From assembly GCA_039545295.1 (NCBI GenBank), contig BCIK01000015.1, positions 248,001-312,000 on the forward strand: DNA of 64,000 bases, read 5' to 3'. The DNA is from Udeniomyces pyricola. Taxonomy: Eukaryota > Basidiomycota > Tremellomycetes > Cystofilobasidiales > Mrakiaceae. The translations under genes and the position numbers were made by a program. Below the pieces are notes generated by a model. That model had not been told where the DNA came from. It searched no databases and saw only the letters and a program-made list of their open reading frames with translations. This document shows positions 22,572-33,600 of the stretch, one piece after another (position 1 is the first letter of the stretch; each line of letters begins with the position of its first letter).

Positions 22572-24903
22572 TTAGTGAGTCGTAGACGGCAACGCGTGGC
22601 CCGTCTTCAGGGCTTGACCCTCGACGATCTTGGCCTCGTTGTGAGTTGTCTTGCCAACGACAGTCTCAACGGTTCCCTTGACCTTCTCTCCGATAGTCGG
22701 CTTATGAGACGTTGCGCCAACGCCAGACTGGGCCGAGTTGTGAGGGGTAGTGGTGCTGGTGGACGAGGGGTTGTGAGCGTCCTTCTTGAGGTCGTGCTCG
22801 TGCTTCTTGAGCTCGGCTTGCTCGGTCAACGAGGGTTTTCCAGAGGTAGGACCGGCGGTGGTGTTGTTGTGGCCTGAAGAGCAGGAGTAGGATTGAAAGC
22901 ATATGGATAGGGTGGGAAGTAAGCAAGACAAGACTTGATCAGCTCAAGGCCGGAGCACTCAAACCTGTAGAGTGTGAACATGAGAGTCTCAACGTACCAG
23001 TCAGACCGGTGGAAGCCCCGTGCGGGTGTTGATGAGCGACCTCCGAGACGTTCTTGTCGCGAGCATTAACGTCTCGACCCGTACCAGCGTGGGTGTTTCC
23101 GGCTCCGATGCCTCCTCCGCCACCAATGGTCGAAGCGTTAGTTCCATGCTGATGAGAGCGCTCATGAATCGGGACGCCCGCTGACTCGGAACCGGAGAGG
23201 TGCTGCTCGCCGTGGGGGTGATGGGAGCCGGTCGAAGTCTCAGAGGTATGGACGACAGGCTTAGAATGGGTCGAGATAGGAATAGCAGCTGCGCAGCGAC
23301 AGAAAGAGAAAAGAAGAGTCAGCTTGGAACCAGAGATGTTGGAGAATACAAAAAGGCATCACAGGGGATGGGTGAAGCAAAGCAACTCACGTCCCAAAGG
23401 GTTCTCGTGGGCACCAGCGGTCAAGCTGTGAACGGGAGCTCCTCCTGAGGTGTTGGTTGCCTCGAGATGGGAATGCTGGGGGATTCCGTGCTGGGGGACA
23501 CCGTGCTGGGGGACACCGTGCTGAGGGACACCGTGCTGGGGGACACCGTGCTGAGGGACACCCTGGTGAATTGCATTGTTGTGCTGATCCGGGTGGTTGA
23601 TACCCGAAGACGCTATGTGAGTGTTGTTCAAGTCGTTGGAGCGTCGGAGATCGTTGTTGTGTCGCGGATCAATCTCGTTCACAGCATGAGCACCATGACC
23701 TCGGTGACCTTCAACAGACCAAAAGAAAGAAACCCCATCGTCAGCGTTGACGTCTTTCATTCACCAAATATATATATATATATAAATATATAATAATCAT
23801 ATCAAATTTCCAAACTACAAGAAGGAAAGGTAGATGACTTACCCTCGGTAGAATTAGTGGGGACATGGTGGGCGTGCTGGTCGAGGTGCGACGTCTCGCC
23901 GGCCGGTCGACCGTCAAACTGGGAGGTGGTCGAGTTGTGCGCCTCCGTGCCAGCGGGCGAGACTCCATGGCCGACTCGAGAGGAAGAGTTATCGTGTGTG
24001 ACTCGGGGGTCCAACTGGTTTAGTCCATGGGAGTTGTGAGGGACTGAGACGGCAAGTTCAAGAAGAAGAAGAAAAAGTAATTACTTAGATGAAATCAGTC
24101 CAAGATCTAAAGATTGAGAAGTTGTTGGACTACTCTTGACGAGCCATCGAGCACTCTTTTACCCATGGGGACGCTGAGGCAGAGCCGTCAAAAGAAACCG
24201 ACACTGACCATCAGAGCCGACGTGATGGTTGCTTCCAACATGAGCGCCCGTCAGTCCAGTACCGGCACCGATGCCGGTCGTCCCGTGAGGCGCAGTCGTC
24301 GAGTGTTGCTGCTGGGAGGAAGTGGGCACTCGGGGGTCGACCTTGTTCGCAAGGTGAGACGAGTGAGGGGCTTGGACTGATGTGATCAACGAGTAAGAGG
24401 GTGAAAGCGATGGGCAAGATGGAAGGTAGTGACATCAATGTCAACTCTCATCTCAGATCCGGGACCCCGTTTTCCTTCATCCATGTCACTCAAGGCACGC
24501 TGTACGATGATGGAGATAGCAAGATAGCGACATAAATGATTTCAGATTTACCTCCGTGCGAGCCAGAGAGATGGTTCTCGGCGGAGTGTCCGGAAGCGAT
24601 GTCGTTGGGACCTCGCGTCGGGTTAGAAGTACCATAGGGGCTCTCGGCGCCAGGAACAACTGGTTCACACACAGACCGAGAGGAACAAAGTGTCAAAGAA
24701 AGGATGAGCATGAGTGGTGTGATAACAAGGAGCCAATTCGAGGGGACAGAGAGCTGTATATATAAAAGGGGGGAGGAGAGCGCGAGGCTGAACGACGGAG
24801 ATGAGGAAGAGCTAAAGGCTTACTTACCTCCAGCAGAACCAGCGCGAGTGTCGGCGTGAGAGTCGAGGCGGGAGTTGGAGATGGTGTTGTTGTTGAAAGA
24901 CAT
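22572..24903 (-). CDS. His-rich hydrophilic protein built from duplicated exons
   Basis: Seven coding exons from ATG 24901-24903 (MSFNNNTISNSRLDSHADTR) to TAA 22572-22574. No hydrophobic segment or signal peptide; composition is dominated by His, Gly, Ser, Asn and Thr, so it is probably disordered. Three successive exons begin with versions of one unit: HSSHLANKVDPRVPTSS, HNSHGLNQLDPRVTHDN and HGAHAVNEIDPRHNND. One exon carries tandem VPQHG repeats. The last exon turns charged and helical: ELKKHEHDLKKDAHN, then KPTIGEKVKGTVETVVGKTT and EAKIVEGQALKTGHALPS. That tail resembles small fungal stress-induced or CsbD/hydrophilin-like proteins; I infer a desiccation/stress or metal-binding role but cannot prove it. 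Checked exon ends (1, 2, 3, 6) fall after one base of a Gly codon (phase 1), which favours exon duplication. Confidence 0.75.
23476..23570 (-). repeat. 15-bp tandem repeat encoding (VPQHG)n
   Basis: Six or so consecutive 15-bp units lie in an exon of the His-rich protein gene. On the + strand they read as variants of ctgggggacaccgtg with G/A changes. They give GVPQHG units and end in a GIPQHS variant. Unit length is a multiple of three, so copy number can change without breaking the frame. Confidence 0.9.
23769..23792. repeat. (TA)n repeat in an intron of the His-rich protein gene
   Basis: An AT repeat with one interruption, located between two coding exons of the His-rich protein gene. Confidence 0.85.
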
Positions 24904-27007
24904 GGTGAGAAGGTTGAACGTCAAGGATACAGTGTTGGGGAAAGCAAGGGAACAGTGAGAAAGAAGAGAGATGGGTGTTGATTGGGTCAAGCAGAATGGG
25001 GAGAATTGAAGGTGCTTTTATATGTGATGATACATATGATGACCCTTGAAAATGCTGTGTGCTTCTATGACGGTCATGATGCAACTATGATGACATCAGG
25101 TATCAGAAGAGGGGGGTGGGGGGGTGCAGGGAGAGAGAAGGTTCGACGTTCGACCGCGCGCAAGGAAAGGGGTCACCGGGCAGCTGTTGATGCGTGGATG
25201 CATGATGATGCTGATTCGATGATGATGATAAATGATGTCAGAGGAAAGCTTCCGAGCTGCCAAGGTCCGATATCCGGTCAATGCCGTTGTCGGATTCCCA
25301 CGTTTGGCTCGTTTTAGTTCGGCCTTTTGTCTTGCAGCTCGTCGCCTGCGAGCAACGGGCGACGTGCCAGCCTGACGTTTGTTCACGCATACTTCGATAT
25401 AATTCATCCTGCAATCCGTGAGCTTCAGTTTCTACGAATCTAGCTTATCTCCGTCATAGGTATCTTGACGACAGAGAATCAGAGTGTTCGCGTGGAACGT
25501 CAGCGTCATGTCAGCAGCCATATCCGCGTGTTCATCGATCATCCGCGCATCGTCGTTGCATACGCGACGGCCGGCCATTTATCAAGCGGTCCAAGCCCCT
25601 GCGAACGTAGTATAATAATTGTACCGTCATATACATGATCTCCCCCCNCCCCCCCNCCCCCCCCCCCTTTCCCCTTCCCCTAGAACTGGCGCAGCTGCCA
25701 GCTTTATGTTTCATCTTTGATTTCCCCTACAGACCTTGAGACCTTGAGCGGCCAGCTTGGGCCGGGCGTCTGGCTCCCCAAAAAGCCGGCTGTCGACCCC
25801 TTTCAATCCGGCCTTTCGATCTTTCCATGTATAATTTGATGCGCACGGCCGACATGTCGTACATGACCATATATATACAATCCAACCCATGCATGCATGC
25901 ATACATTGTACATGGCCGGACGCGCGCAACAACCCCGTCGCTATTATACGCGTACGGCGCATCAAGTACATTTAAACATATACGTAGCCTGCAGCTTTCC
26001 AACTCCGACCCCAATCTCAGAGAAGTGGCAACAACGACAAGAGGAGAGACAACAACAACAACAACCAAAGAAAAACGAACCATGCATCGTACAATCATTA
26101 GACTCAGCAAGGAGACGAAAGGCGGAAGGAAAAAAAAAAAGAGGGACAGTCGAATTAGGCCGGGTCGGGTGATCGCCGGGGTCGAGCGCATTGAGAGGAA
26201 AGTTCAATCGATCGATCGACGCGACCAACCGTAGAGGCTAGAGAGCGTGCATGCAAGCGAGATCGAGGAGGAGAAGAGAAGAAAACGCCATGACTAGGTA
26301 GCTACCAAAAGCACGCGCGCGAGACGAGGGAATAAAGTTGAAAGGAAGGAAAGGAGACGAAGAAGATCAATACATACACACACACACCCTATAGAGAAAA
26401 GAAACAAAAAAAATGTGGACGTGGGGAAAAGAGAAAAGGAGGGAGGGGTGGGGGGGGGGGGGANGAGAGGAAAAAAGATAGATACACCAAGATTGAAGAC
26501 AATTAAGGGGTCCCTCAGCCCAAACCCGGATGGGGAGGGGGGGAGAAGGATAACCGTGTATGGCTAGCATAGACTTCTCTAGAAGGAAAGAGAAAAAGGA
26601 GAGAGAAGTGTGTATCAAAGAAGAAAAAGCGAGAAAATCAAGAGAGTGGCGGGGGAACGAATTTTTTCATTTATAGGGTTTCACTCTAAAGCTTGGTATA
26701 CGCCGTTTGAGCGGCGAAGAACGGGATTAGGGTCGACGTGTTTTGGTAATGGTAGTGGTGGTGGGATGGAGGGGGAGCAAATGTGAGACAGGAGAGAGGA
26801 CGTATGTGATACAGCAGGGGAAGGTAGTCGTGAAAAGGTTGAGGACAAAAGGAAAAGCGACCCGATTGAGGACAAAAGATCAAGACAGAGAAAAGAAAAG
26901 GGAGAGGAGAAAGCATGCAAGAAGACGACAACGGAGGAAAGGAACATATAGGGGTAAAATAGTAGAGGGAAAAAGAGAGTGGCAATGATGGTCGTGTGAG
27001 ACCTCAT
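24904..27007. other. 2.1-kb intergenic region upstream of the His-rich gene
   Basis: This separates the start of the His-rich gene from the stop of the aspartyl protease gene, both minus. It contains a canonical TATA box for the former, single Ns inside a poly-C run (25648, 25656) and in a poly-G run (26463), and alternating gcatgcatgc sequence near 25890. From about 26260 to 26990 it is A/G-rich on the + strand (pyrimidine-rich on the transcript strand), likely the protease 3' UTR. No gene is supported. Confidence 0.5.
25015..25022 (-). promoter_or_regulatory. TATA box of the His-rich protein gene
   Basis: On the minus strand this reads TATAAAAG, about 110 bases upstream of the ATG at 24903. 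A consensus TATA box at this distance fits an inducible (stress-type) promoter and agrees with the hydrophilic-protein composition. Confidence 0.6.
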
Positions 27008-28787
27008 CTAAACAAGGGCGACCAAACTTGCGACGCTTCCCAAGAGAGCGACGGCCAGAGTGATAGTCGATCCATGCTGAAGGGTGGGGAACCCGGCGGA
27101 ACTCGACGTTCCCGAGCTGGAAGTCGTACCGGACGTCGGGTTGCTACCAGTCGCGGTGCCCGAGGTCGTAGTGGAGCCACTGCACATTAGAAAGAACGGG
27201 AGCACACGCAAGAGAGTTCAGATGGGTAAGATGATGATGTCAGTTACACTTGAAATCTAAGACCTGATCCAAATCTGCAGGCTTCTTGAAATTCCTCAAC
27301 GCCGAGAAACAAGCGAGAGGCAACATACTCTGACAACGAAGCGAACCCGATTTGAGAACCCGAATCCGAACCAGAGTACTTGTAGACTGAGTAAACGTTC
27401 TTCAAGAACGTCGCGCCGACGATGGATTGAATCAGAGAGCTGCTACCGAGGTCGGCCTGATGAATCAAGGTGGATGACATGAAACAAGTTAGTTTCCAAG
27501 TTCACTCCGGGATCAGAGACAATTGTCTGGCTGGCCGACGAGAGGAGAGCAACGGGACGCACGCCGTAGATACCACCGAGGCAGAGAGAGGAGCCAGAAG
27601 TAAGTCGACCAAAGTTAAAATCAGCAGAGCTGATATCGTAGTAGACACCGCCAAAGTTGAGGGCGACCTGATGAGGCAGCAAGAGGTAGAAGAAGAGACG
27701 AAGGGTAGGACATGGCAGATAGTAGTCGTCAGTACAAGTTACCAACACATGCAAAGCTTGCGAACCCCCCACCCCCCACTCCACCCCCGCCACGCACGTA
27801 TCTCTCAGATATACAGCTCACAGACAAAGGATAAAGCAAGCGACTCACAACGACGTCCGTGTTGCAAGGGTACTGGTAGTAGCCCGAGTAACCCGATGCG
27901 GTAACGGCCGAGGAGCCCGAGATCTGAGCGTATATCCTCTCAGTCACATCGGTCGGCAGCGAAATCAACGTCGTTCCAGTATCGATGGCCGCCTGGGGGT
28001 AACCTTCAGTGGATCCGGACGAGGTCGAGAAGGGGTTAAGCGACGAAGATGAACCCGACGAGACGGTCGTGTTGACGGAGACTTCGGTGCCTTGGACTTT
28101 GGCGCCGAGAATGGGAATTTGCCAGTAGGCTTGCTCGGTCAAGGTGATGTAGTTGATGTCGCCCGTGTAAAGGCTCGAGTTGAGCGAGCCAAAGTTGACA
28201 GTTCCACCTTGGGATTCGACAGACGAGGCCGTGAGATCGTTACGGAACCGAGCCATCTTGAACGCAAACAGTTTCTCGGACCACGAGTTGCTTGCAAGGC
28301 TTTGCCACCAGGGAGTCGTGCTCAGTTGGGAAAGCGAGGCGAACCCAAGACCCATGAGGCCCGAGATAGGGGCAGAGATCAACCCGGCGTCAGTGTCGGT
28401 GACGATGGCTGTAGACAGAGGGGAATGCGTACAAGGAAGAAAAGAGAAACAATAACAAGCGAGGAGGACGCATGAAGCGGCAGAAGTAAAGACAGGTTAG
28501 CGACCAACTTTCGACATGTGTCTTCACACTTTGATATAACCCCCTTGTCCTTTTCTCTCCACCAGCTCGTCCTTCATCCCCGAGAGCCAAACAACCAAGA
28601 AGAGAAAATCGAGAGGAGGATCATCAACGCACCAATCTTCTGTGTCGAGACCGTCTCTCCGCCTAGCGAGACGACATCCGTCGCCGCGTATCCAATCGCA
28701 TCGCCCGACCCGTACGAAATCTGAAAGGCCGTCGTCAGACTGCCAAGCAAAGCAATGAAGCCAGAGCACAAGGCAAGCGATGGAAAT

Positions 28788-28823
<36 letters not shown>

Positions 28824-29941
28824 AGGACAGAGGGGCATGCCAAGAGAAAACTGTTAGTTTCAAGTAGAATTGGAAAGAGAAACGATGTGGGGCGGACGGA
28901 TAGAGTCGGCATGACCGGGTTTGTTTGGCTCGTAGGCGAGAATGACGAGCGTTTCCCTCCTTCTCCGGTTCAGTTGGTTCCCAGTCCATCGTACCAATCA
29001 ATCCTCACCATACACATACACGCAAAGGCAGAGAGGACAGAGGGAAACTACAAGCGAAAGACTACTACTCACTTGGTGAAAGTGGACGATGAACTTGGCT
29101 CAAACGTGGTGACGCCTGTGCAAGCAGACGAGGTGCATCCCGAACCAGCGACCCACAGGTCGGAAGAGCCCGTATCGAGAATGAGGTCAAACGTTTGAGC
29201 GGGCGTGCCGACGCTGACTTTGCCCGAGTAGGAGGCATCGACGTTTTCGTCTTGCAGACTGATTGGGTGGGGAAGAGGAAAGAAAAGGAGGACGACGCCG
29301 ATGGGGAAGTGGAGGGGGAGTCAAGAAGGGAAAGAGAGAAAGAGTGGGAAACGTCAGCATCGAACCGTCGATTCGTCACCAAACACAACGCGCTCGATCC
29401 GGATGACGTTGGCGACGACGCAGGTGCAACGTCGATCCATAGGCCAGTACGATGCTATCGATACTCGACACGACAAGACCCAAGCGACAACGTCAAGTAG
29501 AGCTAGGTGGGTGGGTCCCAGCTCGACTCGGCCCGTGGGCGAAGCAAGCCCCCCTTGGCCCTCTTCGTCACTGCCCCCCCTGCGAGCCCGCTGCTGACGC
29601 CGCCCGCGGAAAACGCACGAAGCCATGAATACGCACGTAATGACAGTATCCCGCTTGTCGCTTCGCTTCCTCGCGCTCTGAATACCATACTTGGCATCTG
29701 TCCGTTGACGTTCCGCAACGAGCCAGGAGAGAATCGAATCGTTTGGGTTGTTGGCACGTTTCTTAGCCGAGGGCGTGTGGTAGAGGTCGACGGTGAAGCT
29801 CGAAGGCAAGGACGCCAGAGACGACGGATGGATGACGCCAGACGAGTCGCCGCGGGCTTGGTTGGGGATGTACGAGGCCGAGGTTGACACGGCTGCCGTG
29901 GTAGCGAGGAAAGCGGCGAGAGGGAGGGTCGAGGGAAACAT
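27008..29941 (-). CDS. GPI-anchored pepsin-type aspartyl protease (yapsin-like)
   Basis: Secreted A1-family aspartic protease. ATG 29939-29941 starts a signal peptide (MFPSTLPLAAFLATTAAVST). The propeptide ends in basic sites (SARKRSDKRDT), where a Kex2-like protease could cut. The mature part starts LQDENVDASYSGKVSVGTPA and has the first catalytic Asp in LILDTGSSDLWV. It continues with QISYGSGDAIGYAATD (flap region), GLMGLGFASLSQL and a second catalytic Asp in AAIDTGTTLISLP. Next are LCLGGIYGV and the fold-closing VGATFLKNVYSVY. A Ser/Thr/Gly linker leads to a hydrophobic C-terminus (TITLAVALLGSVASLVALV) that fits a GPI-anchor signal. Both DTG motifs are intact, so it should be active at the plasma membrane or cell wall. 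One intron carries a GA microsatellite. Stop TAG 27008-27010. Confidence 0.93.
28788..28822. repeat. (GA)n microsatellite in a protease intron
   Basis: A GA/AG repeat of about 35 bases with one interruption, located in an intron of the aspartyl protease gene just downstream of the QISYGSGD exon. Confidence 0.9.
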
Positions 29942-30683
29942 GGAGTGGAGAAAAGGCTCGGGGGTTGGGTGTACGTAGGGGAAGAGGGGGGAGGGGGTGA
30001 ACAGGGAGGTGGAGGGTCAAAAAGCAAGGGGTTTTTGGCTGGACAGACTTCTCTCCGACTCCAAGCAGTGGCGGCCGCGGATCGACTGCGGAGCAGACGT
30101 TGACTGCAGTCGCGCGTCGCAAGCCGCCGATCCAAGAGGCTGTCTCAACTGTCGGCGTCTGCCGATCATGCGCGCGTATGTTATTCATACCTGCACAAGA
30201 ATATATATACATATATACTTCTATGTCTGTCGTCCTTCCTCCATCTCTATCTTCATGACCTTTCTCCCGCCCTTGCTGTGCACCCATCTAGTGCCGAGCC
30301 ACGCAATCCTCGTGCCGGAGTACACTCATGTACCAGACTCAACTTGGTTCATCAGCTGACTGTCATGACTTATAACAGCAGGCAGGGCTAACATCTACGT
30401 CCCCGTCGGACCCAACTATTATTATAAGTAGATTGACCTTCGTCACCGGCTATACTGGCTTTGATTTGTCTATATCGATTGAGTGGTTCAAAAGCGAACT
30501 GAGAAATTGGTTTGACCACCCATATCCCATGACGCATCCGCCCGATCGTGGTCGAGTCTGCATCAGTCGAATCGCCAAGGCGATCGAACCCAAGCAGTAT
30601 AAGAGTACGACAAAGGAAGAGAAAGAAAAAAAAAAACCTCAAGTCACGCATACCGTCATGACAATAACATTTCCCTTCTCAAA
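29942..30683. promoter_or_regulatory. Upstream region of the aspartyl protease gene
   Basis: Both neighbours are on the minus strand. Near the protease ATG the + strand is G-rich, so the transcript leader is pyrimidine-rich. A TA-rich stretch (atatatatacatatatac) lies at about 30200-30217, some 260 bases upstream. I see no gene. Confidence 0.45.
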
Positions 30684-33600
30684 TTAACTACTTCCCATCC
30701 CGAATCTCAACGTAGTCTGACCCACCTCGACCCCTCCAGTCGCCAACCCACCCCACCTCCCACCCACTCCCCCTTCTCCTTTTGTAGCGAAGCCTCCCAT
30801 CGCCATCTTATCGTCAGTCCGTCCAGCACCAGCAAAGAGGGCCACCGTCCGGGATTGGATCGAGACTCGGAGCGTGAGGAGGAACGCCTTCGCAGCGGAC
30901 CGATCAATATTGGCAGCACGTGCATCCTCTGAGGCGATCGACCCGGATGGTCGGGTAGTTCGGATTCGATTGATCAAGGCCGGTTTGTTGGATGTGTTGG
31001 AAGAAGGGTGTGCAGAGTGCAAACAGTGAAGAGGCAGAGATACATAGAAGGAGGAGGCGTACGGAGAATTGGTTCAAGAGAGATGAGTTAGAGATGCAAA
31101 GGAAGATGGAGGCAGAAGAAAGGATGGATGAGTGACATTGAGGAGAAGGCTTTGCCGTTGCCGAAATTAAACAAGAGGTTGAGGCAGAGAAATAAAGGAG
31201 AAATCCAGAGGGAGGAGAGAGAAAGAACCAGCAAACGTACGGATCTTCGCATCGACGCTCCCAACGATTTCACATAACCTATTCAGCATCTGCGTCGCAC
31301 TCAACCTTCCTTCTCCATTCAGATGCTGGTCATCGCCCTTCTTAACTACCTCTGCTGCAGTAGTGACAGCAATACGATCGACCTCGGCTTTGAAAATCTG
31401 TTCAAGGTCATTCAACACGAGCGTCAAAATCCGCGTAGCCGACAAAAGGTCCGTGTAGTTCGTCTCGGACGTGATGGTGAGGAGAGTCGAGATGGGATGT
31501 TGTTGAGAGGCAGGTGAAGAGGGAGTGGAGCGGGATGGTTGGGAAGAGATGAGTGGAAGGATGAGGGACAGGGACGGTGGACTGGGGTAATCGACCTGGA
31601 AATTATGTGTTTGAGTGAGTCGACGGCCGAGAAAGATAGAGATGAATGGATAGATAGATAGATTTAGATGTCAGTCATGAATTGAGGTTGAGGAATTGGG
31701 TTCAATTTCATTTGGTGCACATGCAGTTCGGCTGGAACCACGTCAGAAACGTGATCCTACGCTACATCTCACAGAAACAACCAACGGCCATAAAAGCAGA
31801 AAAGGGAAGCAGAGATGGTATATATATTATAAAAAAAAATAAAAAAAAAATAAAAAAGAAGAGCAAAAAGGGAGAGCAAATGATGGAGAAGCCAACTCAC
31901 CGCAGTTCTCTGAGCACCCAACACGACCAATCCTATGAACCTTGCGATCTTTGCCCCAACAAGCTCTCCCGCGCGCGCAAAAGTGTCAATGATGATATGT
32001 TTCAGAGACAACTGGTAAGGCTCCATGAGGTCCAGTAAGCGGTTGCAAAGTGAGAGTTGCTATCATGGACCAAACAAAGAAGGTAAAGCAAGACGAAAAT
32101 ATGAAGAGATACACGAGCGGCGTAAGACTGAAGGAAACGCAATGATGTATGAGGTGTTCTTCGTTGGAAGTAGGTGATATAGATGGATGAATGGGTCTAG
32201 ATGTGACGCACCGAAAGTTTGTCAGGTTCAAGAGCATCGCATCCGACCAAAAGTACGCGGCCGAGAAGGAGTTTCAGGTTGTCCGACGTCGAGCGGTCAA
32301 TCATGACTAGGCTCAGAAAGATGAGGAGCGTCGGAAGAGAGGAGGGAGGCAGGTGAGGAGACCTGTTTGTTCGACGCAGAAAAAGGAAGACGACCATTGC
32401 AAGGAGAAGAACGAAGAACACATGGAGGCGGGAAGGTTCAGATGAGGGTTTTTTTTTAGTTGAATGAGCTGAGTGATAAAGCGCCCCATGTAGGGATGAG
32501 ACGACCCGAACTTCTCGGAATGAGACAACACACACCGGCATGCTTTCTCAATTATCCTAGCGATACACCCGATGGCTCTCTCCCGGTGACACGTTGTTGT
32601 CGCTACCCTGTGTGAATCCATCGTTTCGACCGTCGACGTTATCTCATGATCAGACCCATCGCTCATGATCCTCTTCAACTCGGCTGTTGGTCCAAGCTCG
32701 ATAGTAGCGAGAACGAGGTCCCGGCTCAGCGAAGGGAGGGTGAACGAATTGGAGTGGAAAAGGGCGAGGGTCGCATGGAGGGTCGCATGGGAAAGTCTGG
32801 CGTCAGGTGTTCGGAGAGAAAGCGCAAAGAGGGCGTGGAAAAAATTTGAAGGGTTCGAGGGGGTTCTCTTAGATAGGAAGGGAAGGGTTTGAACAACAGT
32901 GGCAAGGTCTGCGGAGAAATCGTTGAACGACACAACGTTGAGTCTGGTTAGGATTTCCGATCGTCAAGCTAGATGCTGTAGCCAGGTGCGAGATGGACGA
33001 GGTGGTTGAGGAAGGGGCACACGATGAGGAAGCAAGACTGACCATTCCGTTCTGAGGCGGTGGAAAGAAGCTTGAGTACCGGATCTTGCGATCCCATTGC
33101 GCTCAAAACAGGATACAGCAATGTCTGCAAGAAGCAAAAAAGCAATGACGGGCAGCAAGGTTCAATCCGAGCAAAGTAAGGATGCGATGTCAGCGTGTTG
33201 CAACCAGGGAAGATAGAGGGTACGCTGTTGACCATCTCTCACCGAAGCGGTGTCGTGGGTTCCTGTCTTGACAGATTCGACCGTATCCAGATGGGCCCAA
33301 CATCCTAGCCAACCTCCAATGCCCATGCGAGCTCGCTCTTTCTGAGCCTTACGTTCCGCCTTCATCGCTGCCTTGTCCCCTTTGAGAATACCCTTAAGAC
33401 CTTCTGCGTTCTCTCCAAGGATATCGGGAAGCAGCTTGACTGTCGAGCTTGAGTCATCACTCCCATCCTCTGAAGATGAAGTGAATACACCCTCTTGCCT
33501 CAGATCGCTCAAATCACTGCTGCCTTCCGAGACTTTCTTGCTTTCCTCCCATTTCCGAGCCTTGCTCCTACTTTTGCCCTTCGGCTTCTCACGTCGAGAA

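Noticed and set aside
23476..23570. Regular 15-bp repeats that could suggest a CRISPR-like or satellite array
   Set aside because: The units are contiguous, in frame and encode VPQHG; there are no spacers.
22572..24903. Several small independent genes instead of one
   Set aside because: Consistent phase-1 splice borders and repeated units link the exons into one reading frame with one start and one stop.
32915..33050. Read-through of the intron in the large disordered protein
   Set aside because: The frame runs into a TAG; splicing G|AC with a GTCAGT donor and GCAG acceptor gives a continuous frame (SERND LATVV) with a CTAAC branch site.
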